A stretch of DNA of 64,000 nt from NCBI GenBank assembly GCA_946902985.2, contig OX336389.2:170696704-170760703 (forward strand), written 5' to 3'. Origin of the DNA: Meconema thalassinum (Eukaryota; Arthropoda; Insecta; Orthoptera; Tettigoniidae). A program made the position numbers and the translations under genes. Below are positions 9,813 through 22,701 of the stretch, one piece after another. Below the pieces are notes generated by a model. The model made no database searches. It was given only the letters and a program-made list of their open reading frames with translations, and was not told where the DNA came from. Every line of letters begins with the position of its first letter. Within the stretch, counting starts at the first letter, position 1.

Positions 9813-10741
9813 AAAATTTATAAAATAGTTCAGGCATTAAAAATTGTACTCACATGGCTCCTTATTTCTAAATACACTCTCCACTCGTGTGCTTGGTTGA
9901 AGTAAATGTATCTATCACCTTGGTTGATGAGGTCCTATTTTTCACTTCTAACTTTATGTTCAGAGCCATAGAAGAAAATGGATTTGCTCTTAGAAATTCC
10001 ACTTCATTCATTTTCGTATGTCGCACACATCCGCATATTAAACAACTACGTACCGTAGCACAAAAGTTAAAAACACATTAATTTATAGAAATTAACTTCA
10101 TTCACAAAACTCCCTAACACACTTGTATTGTACTTGGAACACCAGGCAACCGAAAATGTATAAATATATTTTTGTGTAAAATCTTAACTTCTGCAAGCTG
10201 TGAACAATGACTAAATACGGTACTGTACCTCTTTAAAGGCTTGGGGCGGACCCATCTCCCGTTATCCGGTTTGACCTTCAAACAGAGATACAAGCAGGAA
10301 GTGAAATGGAGAGATCTTCTATTTCGCTTATGGGCCAATTCTCCAGGCCCTTGAAGTGAAAGGAAGGACTTTTCATAGCACAGAAGATTTTGCATGCACT
10401 GTTCTCGGAACCGACCCTTTACTCCATACACTCTACATGGAAGGTTTTGTAGAGGAGCCCTCACTATTGCAATACACCACACGAGACTGTCAGCAACTTA
10501 CGTTAGGGATGAGGTATGTATACTGAATCATTCTTAAAGATGCGAGAAGGGAAAATCATTTATTTTAAGTACAATATCTGCAATTTAAAGTAATTTTCAA
10601 AGATATCAATTAAACAATTCTTTTGCAATACGGCTTAACGGCCCTGGGTGGGCGGGGCCCTTTTGGCCCTTAATGACGCACCGCCCCTGATATTAAAACT
10701 AAATTAATAAATAAATACATAGTCTATTAATACAGTATATT

Positions 10742-11197
10742 CACTGGTGTCTAAAATTAAAGCAACAAACTGTCATTTCTCCGTCCTCTGGCTAATTGAC
10801 GATATAATCAGACAAACTGTCAACAAATGTCCGTACAATCGTGTTCTGCACGGAAGATGGCATTCCTGTCATCGTACAACCATGCCCACGATGGCGTCAG
10901 CGCACCTGTCAAACGATGTGGTTTTTACTGGGTAGTTCCACATCAACACTAGCTGTGTACACATGCACAGAAGGTGCAGTATGGCACAGAGAATACCCCT
11001 AGAAGCTCCTCTTCGGGGGAGGGCCATAGGAAGCAAGTCAGTCGCAAAGTGATGTGGCTTAATGTGAATCGTTCTGTTGTTTCTCGGATGTGGCGACAGA
11101 TTTTAGAGAGCGAAAATGTATCCCGAAGACCAGGACAGGGCCGACCACGTGTGACATCAGAACGAGAGGACCGTTAATTGGCTGTAAGGGCACGACG
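10742..11197 (+). pseudogene. Tc1-like transposon 5' part with broken transposase
   Basis: A Tc1-like terminus (cactggtgtctaaaattaaa) follows a TA-rich site at about 10740. The transposase N-terminus starts at ATG 10981 (M-A-Q-R-I-P-L-E-A-P). After a frameshift it continues as V-N-R-S-V-V-S-R-M-W-R-Q, then R-R-P-G-Q-G-R-P-R-V-T and S-E-R-E-D-R, the paired helix-turn-helix region and GRPR-like hook of Tc1 transposases. It breaks off at a SINE (11198). No DDE catalytic domain was seen downstream. Confidence 0.8.
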
Positions 11198-11370
11198 CGG
11201 CTGTGGCCTATAGTTAGGGACCAACCCCGGCATTTGTCTGGAAGGAAGAAGGGAAACCACAGAAACCATCTTCAGGGTTGCCGGCGGGGGGATTCGAACC
11301 TCCTCGCCTCCCGGACGTGAGCGACTGCCTGTAGCCACGCCGTAAAAACCACGGCTAAATCACCAGGTAT
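11198..11370 (-). mobile_element. Type b SINE, 3'-truncated, inserted in a Tc1 relic
   Basis: On the minus strand it has a tRNA-like head (gtgatttagccgtggttttt, B-box GGTTCGAATCCCC) and the shared central domain (accccggcatttg on plus), stopping at the junction with the Tc1 transposase. The tail seen in the copies at 4880 and 35101 is missing. Confidence 0.8.
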
Positions 11371-11655
11371 ATTGAAATTAAAACACACAAACAACATTAG
11401 TGAGTGTTCAAAAATGAAATACGAACAGGCTTCACCCAGTGAAGTGTGCTTACAAGTAACAAAGTAATGAATAAGTCAAATCTGGTGAACCAGAAATATG
11501 TAGTATACACATCAGTTCGTAGTTGATAAAAACAAAGGAAATAGCAACAAATACAATTAATGGAGGAAGATAACCCCCCCCCCCAATATTATTCTGTGAT
11601 AAATTGAATTTTAAGTCATATGAAATCAATAAACTAGATCACTATAACACTTAAT

Positions 11656-12020
11656 ACCGACAGTAGTAGCTACGCTTGCTAACGCGCCAGCATTAGGCCA
11701 TGGGGCCAAGCTATGTATCTGCGGACTTGGGAGACGTGGGTTCAAGCCTCACCGTCGGCCGTCCTTGAAATGGTTTTCCGTAGTTTCCCATTTTCAACTC
11801 CAGGCAAATGCTAGGATGGTACCTTCCGACAGGCCACGGCCAATTTCTTCCATCTCCTTGCCCAGTTTCATTCATATTCATTCAATTCATCTCTCATTAC
11901 CTCCTCTCATGAGGTTGCGCCGGGAAGGTCATCCGGCCGTAAAAACTATTCGCTACATAGGATTTCATCGTATCTCATCCCCGACCCTGTTGGAAACGGG
12001 AATAATTAGGGGTAGGCATA
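11656..12020 (+). mobile_element. tRNA-derived SINE, head type a, tail A
   Basis: Imperfect TSDs cactataacactta (11640-11653) and cactataacatta (12021-12033) flank it. The head begins accgacagtagtagctacg and carries the B-box-like GGTTCAAGCC. The central domain (ggttttccgtagtttcccat) follows. The tail ends gacccTGTTGGAAACggg then aataattaggggtaggcata. It is a close relative of 59218-59593. Confidence 0.88.
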
Positions 12021-12033
12021 CACTATAACATTA

Positions 12034-13277
12034 GTTATGCAATGATAATTCGATCACAGTATGTTAGAACACAGTATAGATATCATTACAGTATGGACAC
12101 TTAGGCAAAACCGGAAGAACGGATTTTCAAAAAAACAATTGATAAGGGGCAGCACCAATTCACCTGTAAGCCGCTTGGTAGCACCACTTATGGACAAACA
12201 CATGATAAACAGCTGGGTGCTGAATGTATATTTTATGTAATTTATTTAAATCGATTTCATCAAACTAGCTCTCTTTTTAATCAGATACCGTATTTTAAAG
12301 TAACAAGAAAATAGAAATATTACTGCGTTTTAATTCTAAGAAGTGTGTGATTTAATGTTTAACACCACATTCCTTCAGTTCTGTGGTGTCACACTGTGAT
12401 TGCATCGTAACGATGAAAGGTTATTTATGCTATGTTTTAAATGATTAAAATAACACGATATATTGAAAAGTGTGGGGGAAATGTGGTTTTTGTTTTGTGA
12501 ATTAATGGATAGGTGTTTGAGGGACTGATATTTCATGGGTATTAAAACCAGAATCATTCGGTGTAACGTTTGATATTTGTATTTACCACTCCAATGCCCG
12601 AGGAAACCGGAGTGCTGGTATGTCCAGTGTGATAAGAACTGCGCAAAAAATTACCGCACAGATGTTGGTTTCCTACATTTCTGCTATTGGTTAAATTGCA
12701 AAATTATATTTCTGAGTTGTTTTTAATAATTACAAGCAATGTTACCTTCAGACAAAATCGACAGGCCGCACTCAATAATGAATCTGGGTAGACTGCTCTC
12801 TCGCGGATACATGGTGAACCGTGGCCGTCATTCGTGCGTGCGTGCGGTGCTTCCGGTGACGGCCGTTTCCAACCCATGACGAAAAAATTACATGGTAAAG
12901 GCCTGATGTGTCCATAGTGTATATGATTACTATACTGTGGTTAGAATAATAGTACTTACTATTTTATTTAACATACAACTACATTTATGGGACTTACGGT
13001 ATTTATTATATTGGTGCGTAAAACGTATTCAAACTGAATGCAGAGGAGATGGCATGGTACAATCCTACGTTCAGAGTCAATTCAATGGCCCAGTTAACCT
13101 GCGAGGTTGTATGTGGCAGCTCAGTTCCTTTTTGCAGAGTCAAAATGGGTGCGGTTTACACCACAGAAACCAACTAAAGATTCATATTCTTCCATGTACA
13201 GTACATTCCATGTTTTATTTCCAGCACCGCTTGTGCTTTTATTACTAATTTAATACGGCATTTATCCACCTATGTCA
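12034..13277. other. No recognised gene or element
   Basis: AT-rich sequence with short ORFs only. A GC-richer stretch near 12780-12880 contains repeated cgtgcgtgcg but no identified feature. Confidence 0.4.
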
Positions 13278-13515
13278 ACTCCGTGGTATAGTGGTCAGCG
13301 TGCTTAACTGCCACCCCGGAGGTCAGAGGTTCAAACCGTCTGCCTCGAAGTTTGAAAAGTGGCATGAGGACTGGAACGGGGTCTATTCAGTCTCGGGTGG
13401 TCCAAATGAAGAGAGGGGGTTCGATTCCCACCTCAGCCATCCTCGATGTGGTTTTCCGTGGTTTCCCACTTCGTCTCCAGGAAAATGATCGGATGGTACT
13501 GTAGCCAATTTCAGC
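13278..13515 (+). mobile_element. tRNA-derived SINE, head type c
   Basis: The head tccgtggtatagtggtcagc has a good A box and, about 45 nt on, the B-box-like GGTTCAAACC. A second tRNA-like promoter fragment follows (gttcgattcccacctcagcc), then the central domain ggttttccgtggtttcccac. The 3' tail is lost after about 13515. It is related to the elements at 37545, 61636 and 63383. Confidence 0.75.
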
Positions 13516-16500
13516 AGTGTCGTGAATGCCACAATCCAAGAAAACAGCGGATCAAGTATCAACGGCAGTACCCCGGCTAAAAATACATACCGTAATATCC
13601 GGCATCACACACTCTGAAATCGTGGACACATATCAGGTGATATATATTCAACATGCAATGGAAAATCCTCCACAGGATCAGCGACAACACACACACACAC
13701 ACATGAGCGCGAGACTCTCATTCACTCGGACGTAACAGGGACAAAGGAATGGATAAAATGGTTCAAGCCGCTATAATAACCATGGCATGTTCCTATCCTC
13801 CCCACTATCTATAAAAAAAACAACGCAAGAGTAAATTGAAAATGGTATAAGCATACGCAAATGCGTGCGCAAATTTTATTCAGAAAAGAGAAGACACCGC
13901 AAAAATGGATATAATTAAATCGAAAATCCATAACTGAATGTAATTACAATTGATGTCTTATGGCACACACTGACATAACGTCCGCTAAAATACACCAAAA
14001 AAAATGACTTAAAGATCAACAATAAACTGGCAACTTATCGCAATGCCTTTTCTATCAGGATTAATAATAAAAAAAACAATTTATGAAGAGCGGGAAAAAA
14101 CAACACCCCCTTAATAGAATTAAATAGTGACGGCCTCTCACTATTTACAGTATCAAAATATTACTTTATACATAGATCCTGATTTCTATTCTTCATTGGA
14201 TTACCGAAATAACTTTTAATTCTAATTACAAAAATTTAAGAAATACCTAATTATAACCATATATGTGTCGTTCTAGGACAGTCTCTACACCAATGTTCCT
14301 CCACTAATCTACATAGACCTATTATTCATCAATATTTACTGACGGTGATCAACATCGAGGTTAACGAGCAAACAATGGTTTAGCGTTCCGACCAATAAAG
14401 GTGAGAATGCTATCCACTGAGCCCCTGTTCTATCCAGTCTTCAAAACCATAACAATAATCATCTAACTGAATTAACATCAACGTCTTGAACACCATACTT
14501 ATGGAGCCCCTGGTATCGCCAACCCAGCTGATCTACAAGAACGCGACAGTCTACCAGACAAACAAAAACACAACCAAAATGGTCCTACAACAGGAATATA
14601 AAGAAATACTGTCATCAAACACAGTAAAAGAAATCTAACAGCAGTCGAAATAAACTCCACAAACCCTAATAATACGGCGTTCCAACGAACGGCAATCGCT
14701 GCTAACAGCTGACTCACAAGACTGCAATCCTAATCATCTACACCACGCAGCCCAAATAACAACAACAACCATTGACCGAGGAAAGGTTCCCAGGACATAA
14801 CGTCCCTTACAGGGGTCGACCTTCGAAATACCAACAAAAAGCAATTGGTATTGTCGCACACCTCTTCAATGTAAACACCACCATCCCGCACTATGCTATA
14901 AAAAAAATGACCATCTCTCCCTCAAGTTATGTAATTCAAAGACGTTGATACTAATTTTAAATATGCTTCATAAGCGATAACTGTTACAGATCGAAAAACA
15001 ATCTCCCAGTGCGTGTTAACTAAGCACGATGTATTTCTGACTATAATCCGTTCCAAGTTACATTTATAGTGAGTGTCAACTCAAAAACATTTTCCACTTA
15101 TGTGTGCACTATATTCAGTAAATTTTAAATACACTGTTTCACTCAATAACAACAGTCGAGAAAAATACTCGAATCAACATTACATTTTATAATTCAAAAT
15201 TGTTTTCGAAAGAACTCTTCATCTGAACGATCAGAATTGCAACCAACTTTAAATCAACGAGACATTTTCTTAAAGTCAAAAACTGAAAATTAATTATACT
15301 TTCAAAGAAAGAAAAAAAATTCTTGTTGGAAAATCTCAAGTCAGGATTGAAGTCCCAAAATTCTCAAAATCAAAATCGATCGGGATTTTCTGAAAATCCG
15401 AGGAAAGATTTGATTCAAATTCCAATATCTAAATGAAATAAATTTTCAGAGTGAAAATTTCAAAATCCAAAATAATTCAAAATTGAAAATTCCGAAAATA
15501 ATTCAAATGGTAAAGTCAGATAATTGTGCAACAGCACAATGTGAAAAGAATCATCGAAGATCAAATAGCTAAATCTCAAAATTCAAAATTGAAAATCTAA
15601 GAAAATCTAAATTTCGAAAGCAATTTTCAAAAACTAACTTGAAGCTGCGAAGTGGCAACAGCGCGGAAATAAAAAAATGCAAAGAAGCAAAGTGCGCAAG
15701 AAACAGTTCATCCCGGAACACTTTTAAATCCAAAATAATACAAAGCGAAACCCAAGAGGTCGAAAATTTCAAAACTGAGAAAGAAAATCTTACAATTGAA
15801 AAAGCCAGCGATAAACATCGAAACGAGAACTCCACTAACCCAAGCACGGTCAGCAAGCAGATAACTCGCCTGCAAAGATCCCCAGACAGACTGGAACTGA
15901 GGCTCACAAGCCCACTAAAAGCATACCGTAACTTGCTTCGATGAATAAAAAATACTGACCACAAGATCCAAACCAACTACTTAACAAAAATTTCTACTGA
16001 AATAAAATGGTCACACAAAGCATCTACGAGAACATAGAACTACGAACTGGGGCTACAAATATTGAAAGACTTGTCTTACATTCTGCTGAATCGGAGACGA
16101 ACAATGTGAAGATCCATTCACGTTCAGAACAGGCGCTGGTTTCCATTTCACTCGGCTGACATCTGGGTAGCCTCGCTTCAAACCACGATCCTTCTTCCCT
16201 GGTGCGCCTAGAAACAGCTCGTTCCCTGCCATCGGCCATCCGAGTTCTTGAGAAGGGCTGATTGCCACGGCAATCGGATCGCCGCCTGACAGACACCTCG
16301 TTCGATCCCTGGTCTTCGCCCTGGCGTTTTCTTCTTCTCGTCCCTCCAGAAAATCGTGTAGTCTCCTTCCATAACTGCGTTGGCCATAATTCATAATGTT
16401 CTCTAGTAGATTGTGCATTTTTGAAGTGGCTGCGTGAACTTTGCTTTTCCGCATATCGTTCTAAGTGACTCCACTCGAAGGAATTCTCACTTTCATGATG

Positions 16501-18200
16501 TAGACCACATTTCCCTCAGCATAATTTAACAAAATACCATGACTTCCTCTGATAAATCACACTCTCCTTCCGGCCACGTGTTCATAATGTTCTCCATTTT
16601 ATTGTTCACCACTACCTTCTCGAACATATCGCTCCGAAGTAACGTGTCTCAAGGCGTTTCCTTACAAACATACACGTTCATTACTTTTCAAAAAGTACAT
16701 TCACATTTCCCTATTCTCCACGAATACGTTACACAGTACTGACTGACAATTCATTGTCTCCCCATGCCACCGGTGTTTATCGTGGAATATTCCAAAATTC
16801 ATTCAAAATCACACAGACTTCCGTGCTTCACAATACACTAGCACATTTAGACACGATGTTTCACACGTTCATATCACTTCCTTAAACAACCCACACGAAC
16901 AACCACTGTCGTAATGCCTTTCCGCAGCACACTGCTCCCCTCTCTCCGACCAAGTAGACTCTCCCTCACGTCACCTGACACATTCTGACGTCATCCTTCT
17001 CTCGCCTTCTCGAAGCACCTGTTCCTTACTCAATGCTGCTTACCCAAACTCGGACATGAATATCCTCAAACATACTTCGGGCATTAATATCCACCGAAGA
17101 CATTTCCTGATTATAACTTAATTAATGTCTTCCATTTATTTCCCAAGGTCAATTCTTCCAAATGCATTAAATAGCCTACTAGACAAAATAAAACATTCCA
17201 TTTCTAACTTCGCTCACCGAATCTTCCAATCCCATTCCTTTTCTTCAAGAACCAGCTATGGTCTATCTCGAATGGATGATCCAATCAAATCCGCCCTTAC
17301 TAGGAGGAGATTACATTCAGCCAAAAAGCCTCTTGTTGAGCAATACATCATGACATAAAGCTGGTGTAATGGACCTATTCCAAAATTCATTCTTCCTTTA
17401 TTAATTAAATGCTCTCATTTATTAAGGCTGCCTTTCATATCAATACCTCGTATCTCTTTATACGAATTCGGGGACAGTACTGTACCTGTATTACCTACCC
17501 TTTACCTGAAGAAATCCCTCGATGGTAACTGGATCGCAGGACCTGAAAATCCCCGGCTAGAAATCCCCAGATCCTACCACCTAACAAAGGTGGCATTAAG
17601 AAAGACCATGCCTCATTGGCAAAAGAAAAGTTAAGCTCAGAGAACACGATAATCACAAAAAAAAGGAATCTCAAAAGGGTGGAAAACATCTAAAGTACTC
17701 AGCAATGGTCTTCCTAACGCGACCTTTTATCACCTCGATAAATCATCATATCGAAAGATTAAAATTTAAATCAAGAAATGTATTAACCAAAAAGAGACAT
17801 GTGAATTCTCACAAGAAAATGCAGTGAAGCAAAGTCCCCATGGACGAAACTGCGTTATGCCCTATTCAATTCTCACACAATGATGATCCACACTATGCAA
17901 CAGTTAATCCTACCGGATCACCAGATTGGATATTCCACATCCAAATTCATCACACATAACTTATTGTAACCCTTCAGTACAAAAATGTACATATATATTC
18001 AGTATATTTCCTGCACCTTAAGTGCATTCGCTAAAGACCTTGTTAAATTGGCGCTCCTCCATAGTGTTATATTCGTAATATTCTCATAATTAAGCAACTC
18101 CTTGAATTCTGTTATATTCCACCAAGCAATAAAGCTAAGAGGAATTTATTACATTTGCTATTTTCGACTATCAACCCCTTAACAATAAGTTGGGATGACT
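13516..18200. other. Long AT-rich stretch, nothing confidently recognised
   Basis: There is a short (ca)n run at 13688-13703 and an A-rich, self-similar stretch at 15300-15620 built from aaaattcaaaat-like words. Open frames up to 135 codons exist on both strands at 15569-16454 but match no family that I recognise. The 101-codon plus frame at 15639-15944 is lysine- and serine-rich. I see no splice-flanked exon, LTR pair or inverted repeat here. Confidence 0.4.
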
Positions 18201-18213
18201 TATCACACTCAGT

Positions 18214-18527
18214 TTTTTTTCGTGTGGTCTCCTCCGAGACCTAGTGCAGGTCTTTCTATTCGACGCCCGTGGGCGACCTGCGCGTCGGAATGAGAGATGG
18301 AATTGATTAAGGTGAATGAAATTGGAGAAGGATGTGGAAGGAAGCGGCCGTGGCCTGTCGGAAGGTACAGTCCCAGCATTTGCCTGGTGTTGAAAATGGG
18401 AAACCACGGAAAACCATTTCAAGGACGGCCGACGGTGTGGCTCGAACCCACGCGTCTACCGAGTCAGGAGAGAGCTTGGCCCCATGACCTAACACTGCGC
18501 TTTAGCCAGCGTAGCCACTACTGTCGG
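18214..18527 (-). mobile_element. tRNA-derived SINE, head type a with a different tail (tail B)
   Basis: A perfect 13-bp TSD, tatcacactcagt, lies at 18201-18213 and 18528-18540. The minus strand begins accgacagtagtggctacgc and has the B-box-like GGTTCGAGCC and the central domain. It then switches to a tail containing cgacgcgcaggtcgcccacg, ending in an oligo-A tail. The type a copies at 11656 and 59218 carry an unrelated tail after the same junction (ctctcat). Confidence 0.92.
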
Positions 18528-18540
18528 TATCACACTCAGT

Positions 18541-21299
18541 AATGCATGGCTTTTGAAACTCCAGTATTAGAATTATAAAAATTCTCCACCTAAAAATTAC
18601 CAAACGTGCTCTGAAATGCATCATTATCTGTTCACACAATATTTCTGTCGATTTTCACTGAGATATACTTTAACTTATTCAAGTCACACATGACCATAAT
18701 ATATCCACTCAATAATGGACTAATTCAACATTATTTATCTGGCTATTCCTCAGAATACCATCATTAATATTATTGCTCATAACAGCACCACAAAATATAC
18801 CAATACTCCTTTGAGTATTTAATTCCATGTAACAATATCGTTACCACATATATATTCCTTCGATCATCACCCTCCTGGAGATCTATAACTTCAATCAATT
18901 AATTAATATTTCATCTTATCCCGCACATGGTATTGTGTCATTTTAACTTTATACAAATCCATTACACTGAACATCAAATAAAATAGTATGCGTCTTTAAA
19001 TAACATTCATCGAAGTCAAATAACCTTGCTATACATAAGCATCATCATAGTAACAAATGCTTTTAACAAAGATGTGCATCCACATTAATTATTCCTGGGA
19101 TAGTTGTTAGAAAATGAGCGAATGTTCTTTTTGGATAATATCTCTAGTCATCTGACAACTTATTAAACTCATGAGCAAAATTATGACTAACAAGGATTTA
19201 AATAATGGCTCTAATCAACATATCAACATAGCCTTCACGTATAAAGAACATGAAGTGTATCAAAGAAGTATAATTAACTAATTTAATTTAGATCCATCTC
19301 CCCTCAAATTGCCTCAAAAATGCTAGCAATGCCCCTACAACATGGACCTAGGTAACCGTAAAGGTTAGCAATAGATGGCCCATTAGGTAACAAAGCATAC
19401 ATCTATCTTCCACTCAGTTGAAGAATGTCTCCAAGAAAAAAAAAACGAAAATTCCAACTTCACAATTTGAAAATCCTCTAAAAATGGACATATCCATACT
19501 ATCAAAAGTATTAATAATAATAGAGTATACAACTCTCGAGTAAAAAATCATAGCAAAGCTTACGCACAAAAGGAGCATGAAGCAAAATTCAAAACTGCAG
19601 ATGATGTCAAGAAATGACATCTATCAATGTTCAATAAACACGCATAAATACGCAACGAGTATGACTTCCCCTAAGTAGTCCTCTTCTTTACGATTGAGAA
19701 GGTTCGAATTAAATGAATTTAATTTACTGAATATACACATTACTTAAATCAACAATACAATTAAACAAAAAAGGATGCACCCGTTATTCGGGCATGAATC
19801 CGATTGAATGTGAAATCAGTCATGACAAAATATCATGCCTAAACTTCACCTTGCGATCATACTACAAAAATTGAAAGATGGCAGCAATAAAGACATTAGG
19901 ATGTCCAGGCTTCACTACTAAAAATTAGACGGGCTTCTCTGTACCTTGGAAGACTTTCGTAGTCGATGGATAGAGCAATGGCATGCCCTGACGTCAATTC
20001 TCAGTACATAGGCTACTGGAAAATAGTATGCACCCTCCTGATTTCCATGAATCGAACCTGGGAACGCCACTCCTGGTTCCCTCTGCTCGGAAATGACATC
20101 TGGTTTGCTCTCCTGCAGCATACATGGACTCGATCTCCATCTCCACCTTTCCAACACAACCGAAATAAGTCCATCGTCCTATAGGATCGCCCCGACAATC
20201 GAATGTAACCGAACCGTAAGTTCATTGCCACCGTGTTATAGACATAGCGAGACATCATAATTGATATATAATCAGCTGTTGAATACACTATAAAATGTAG
20301 TGCATGGCGATGTCGGTTCTCACGAAATGTTCGTTGCCTCACTTAGTAGCACTCATGTTTAATTGTTTAACCTGCCATAGTCATAATTGTAAGACTTATA
20401 GCAAACTTTCCTCTCGACGCCTTGCCTTCAAATACGGCGTGGAAAATGACGATTTTGTAAATTGTCAATGTCCATCTGACAACTTGTGTAACCACATATA
20501 TACAAACGATAAGAATAATGTTTCTGAACGGTATGAAAATCAGTTCTTTCAAATGTAGCATTGACTATGCTGGCTACAGTTCAAATCACTCCGCGTGGTT
20601 ATAAGTTCAAATACTATGTTGCTGAATGTGAACATGTTTAATATCAGCATGACATATTCTATGTTCCGGCCCGTTGAGCTAATAAAATTTTCACAGACAT
20701 GTGAAATATTTTAGAGTTCCTTCGTCACTTTGGAACATCGTAGACATTTACAAGTGTTAGCACACTCAGCGTAAACAGACTTTTCACTCCTGGAACGGCG
20801 ATGTGAATTCAATCGAGACGTAGTAATATCTGTCTGTTCCTGCCTGACCAAAGGTTATAGGAAGTCTCAAATCCCCCCACCATCACGTGTCGTATATCGA
20901 TATTAATTGCTTTGGTGTATGATAATTACTTCTCAGGTATTCTATCGTGCTCATATCAATGAAGACACGTTATCACTTACACCGTGCTATATTGTAATGA
21001 CTTCTTACACACACAAAAGTTCACATATAGCTTTCTATTCTTCATAGTGTATTTAAATGATCCTCAGATGACTGCCTCGATAAAGCTAGGCAGCGTGATC
21101 GACTGCTAATGTCGTTTCTATACTCGAATCTGGTCTCGTGCATACTCGAACAACCATATGGCGTGCTCGGCGAGGTTCAGTAAATACCGCTCGACGAAGT
21201 ATCAACTGGGGATTGCATGTGATGTGGCCAGCTTACTCGCTTCTCCAAGATCGGAATGTCGCGCTTGGAAAGTGATATAATATGGACATGAGAATAAGG
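18541..21299. other. AT-rich stretch, one weak coding candidate
   Basis: Apart from the ORF at 20304-20558, I recognise no gene, RNA or mobile element. Confidence 0.4.
20304..20558 (+). CDS. Unrecognised cysteine-containing ORF (84 aa), possible terminal exon
   Basis: The frame encodes C-L-T-C-H-S-H-N-C in the first third and C-Q-C-P-S-D-N-L-C-N near the end. The closing C-x-C-x3-D-x-L-C-N block is reminiscent of the last cysteine knot of Ly6/three-finger domain proteins, but the rest does not fit that family clearly and no signal peptide is seen. If real it may be a last exon whose acceptor is one of the ag dinucleotides at 20340-20350. It could well be chance. Confidence 0.15.
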   Translation: MAMSVLTKCSLPHLVALMFNCLTCHSHNCKTYSKLSSRRLAFKYGVENDDFVNCQCPSDNLCNHIYTNDKNNVSERYENQFFQM

Positions 21300-21440
21300 G
21301 TACAGTACCTAACGTAAGGCCACGGCTGCCACCTTCACTCTTCCTTGCCTATCCCTCCCAATATCCCCCTCCCTTCCCTTCCCTCATAAGGCCGCTGTTC
21401 GCTTTGAAGGTGAGGCCACCTGGGCGAGGTGCTTGTACAT
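21300..21440 (+). repeat. Fragment of SINE central domain and tail
   Basis: The motif taaggccacggctgccacctt followed by tcttccttgcc resembles the end of the SINE central domain. No head is visible and the following pyrimidine-rich stretch is not assignable. Confidence 0.35.
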
Positions 21441-21470
21441 TATGTGTGTGTGTGTGTGTGTGTGTGTGTC
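21441..21470. repeat. (TG)n microsatellite
   Basis: About fourteen TG dinucleotides end at tgtcccc. Confidence 0.95.
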
Positions 21471-21559
21471 CCCCTTATGAAATCTAAACGGCCTAAGCGA
21501 TTTCAATGAAACTCTGTAGGTACATACTACTACCTCGTCTGACCTCGACCGTGCCCTTC

Positions 21560-22701
21560 AAATTTTATTACGTGTCACCAATCCAACATGGCGGCTTTGC
21601 GAAATATTTCATTGGCATTCTATATCTCCGAAACTAATACAGATATCACCCTGATATTTTGTACGGTGTGAAACGGTACTAATAGAAATGCATGTGTGTG
21701 ACCTTCAAAAACCTGTTAAGCACAAAACGAACATGCCGGCCAAGTGACGGTGAAATATTTTAAAAGACTTTTCTGGCAATTGGACCATCCGAGCGCAGTG
21801 AAACATGATACAGCAAATGTTTATACACATTGTAATGCACTGGTATCTAATTTAGTTCAATTGTTTATATAACCTCAAAATGGCGGCGGCGCTAATTTTT
21901 AAATTAAGTTTTCATTTCTTGTGTCCTAATCATGTGATCGAAGTCAACGTTTAAATAATAAACCTGCACAATAATCGTCATCTAATAGTACATAACTCCA
22001 TGGCCTACATATACAAAAATCCAACATGGCGACCATCCGAAATTTTTTGACGGTCCACAATATCTGCCTACTAATCCATGACAGATCAAACTGAAATTTT
22101 GCATGTTGATAAAAGCTATTAACATAAGTTCACATATGGAACTTTCAATGAACTGGTGAACACAAATCCAACATGGCAGCGACGCGAAATATAAATATTT
22201 AAATGGACGTTTCTCGCGATTTATCCATCCGAGCGCAGTGAAACTTGGTACGGTATATGCTTACATAAATTTTAATCCTCTGGCATGTAATTCATTTAAA
22301 TTATTTTCATAACCACAAGATGACGGCTGAGCGAAATTTTAAAATCTCGTTTTTATTTCTTGTGGCCTAATCATGAGACAGAAGTTTGAATAAAACATCT
22401 ACGCCTACACCTACACAATAATAGTACATAACTCTAAGGCCTATATATAAAAATCCAAGATGGTGACCATCCGAAACATTGAGACGGTTCTCAATATCTA
22501 CGAATCTATTACAGCAAACAAACTGAAAATTTGTATATTGATAGAGGCAATTAATATAAGTAGGATATATGAAAATAGGCTGTTTAGTTCTTCACGGAAC
22601 TACTTGTTATTTCTTCTGTCCTAATCATGCGATTGAATAAACCTACGCATTAATCTTCATCTAATACAGTAGTACAGTACATAATTTTATGGCCTACATA
22701 T
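21560..22701. repeat. Repeat with about 440-bp period, left part
   Basis: The markers gagcgcagtgaaac (21791 and 22231) and aaatccaacatggcgaccat or variants recur at a period of about 440 bp, with considerable divergence. The third copy is broken at 22701 by the LTR element and resumes at 34485. Repeated aacatggcg words suggest an old interspersed element. No ORF was recognised. Confidence 0.75.

Larger units (their letters stand above)
9195..10689. mobile_element. Non-autonomous hAT element (about 1.5 kb)
   Basis: The termini are inverted, CAGGGGCGG at 9195 and CCGCCCCTG ending at 10689, typical of hAT elements. Flanking octamers atattaac (9187-9194) and atattaaa (10690-10697) match at 7 of 8 positions, fitting the 8-bp hAT TSD. 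No transposase is recognisable inside. The ORF at 10114-10482 (minus) matches no family I know. A SINE (9336-9535) and another repeat tail (9670-9812) are nested within it. Confidence 0.75.

Noticed and set aside
15569..16454. Overlapping ORFs of 90-135 codons
   Set aside because: They overlap on opposite strands in low-complexity sequence, with no domain, splice support or repeat structure.
21791..22700. Possible coding meaning of the aacatggcg-containing repeats
   Set aside because: No open frame persists across units. It is a noncoding interspersed repeat.
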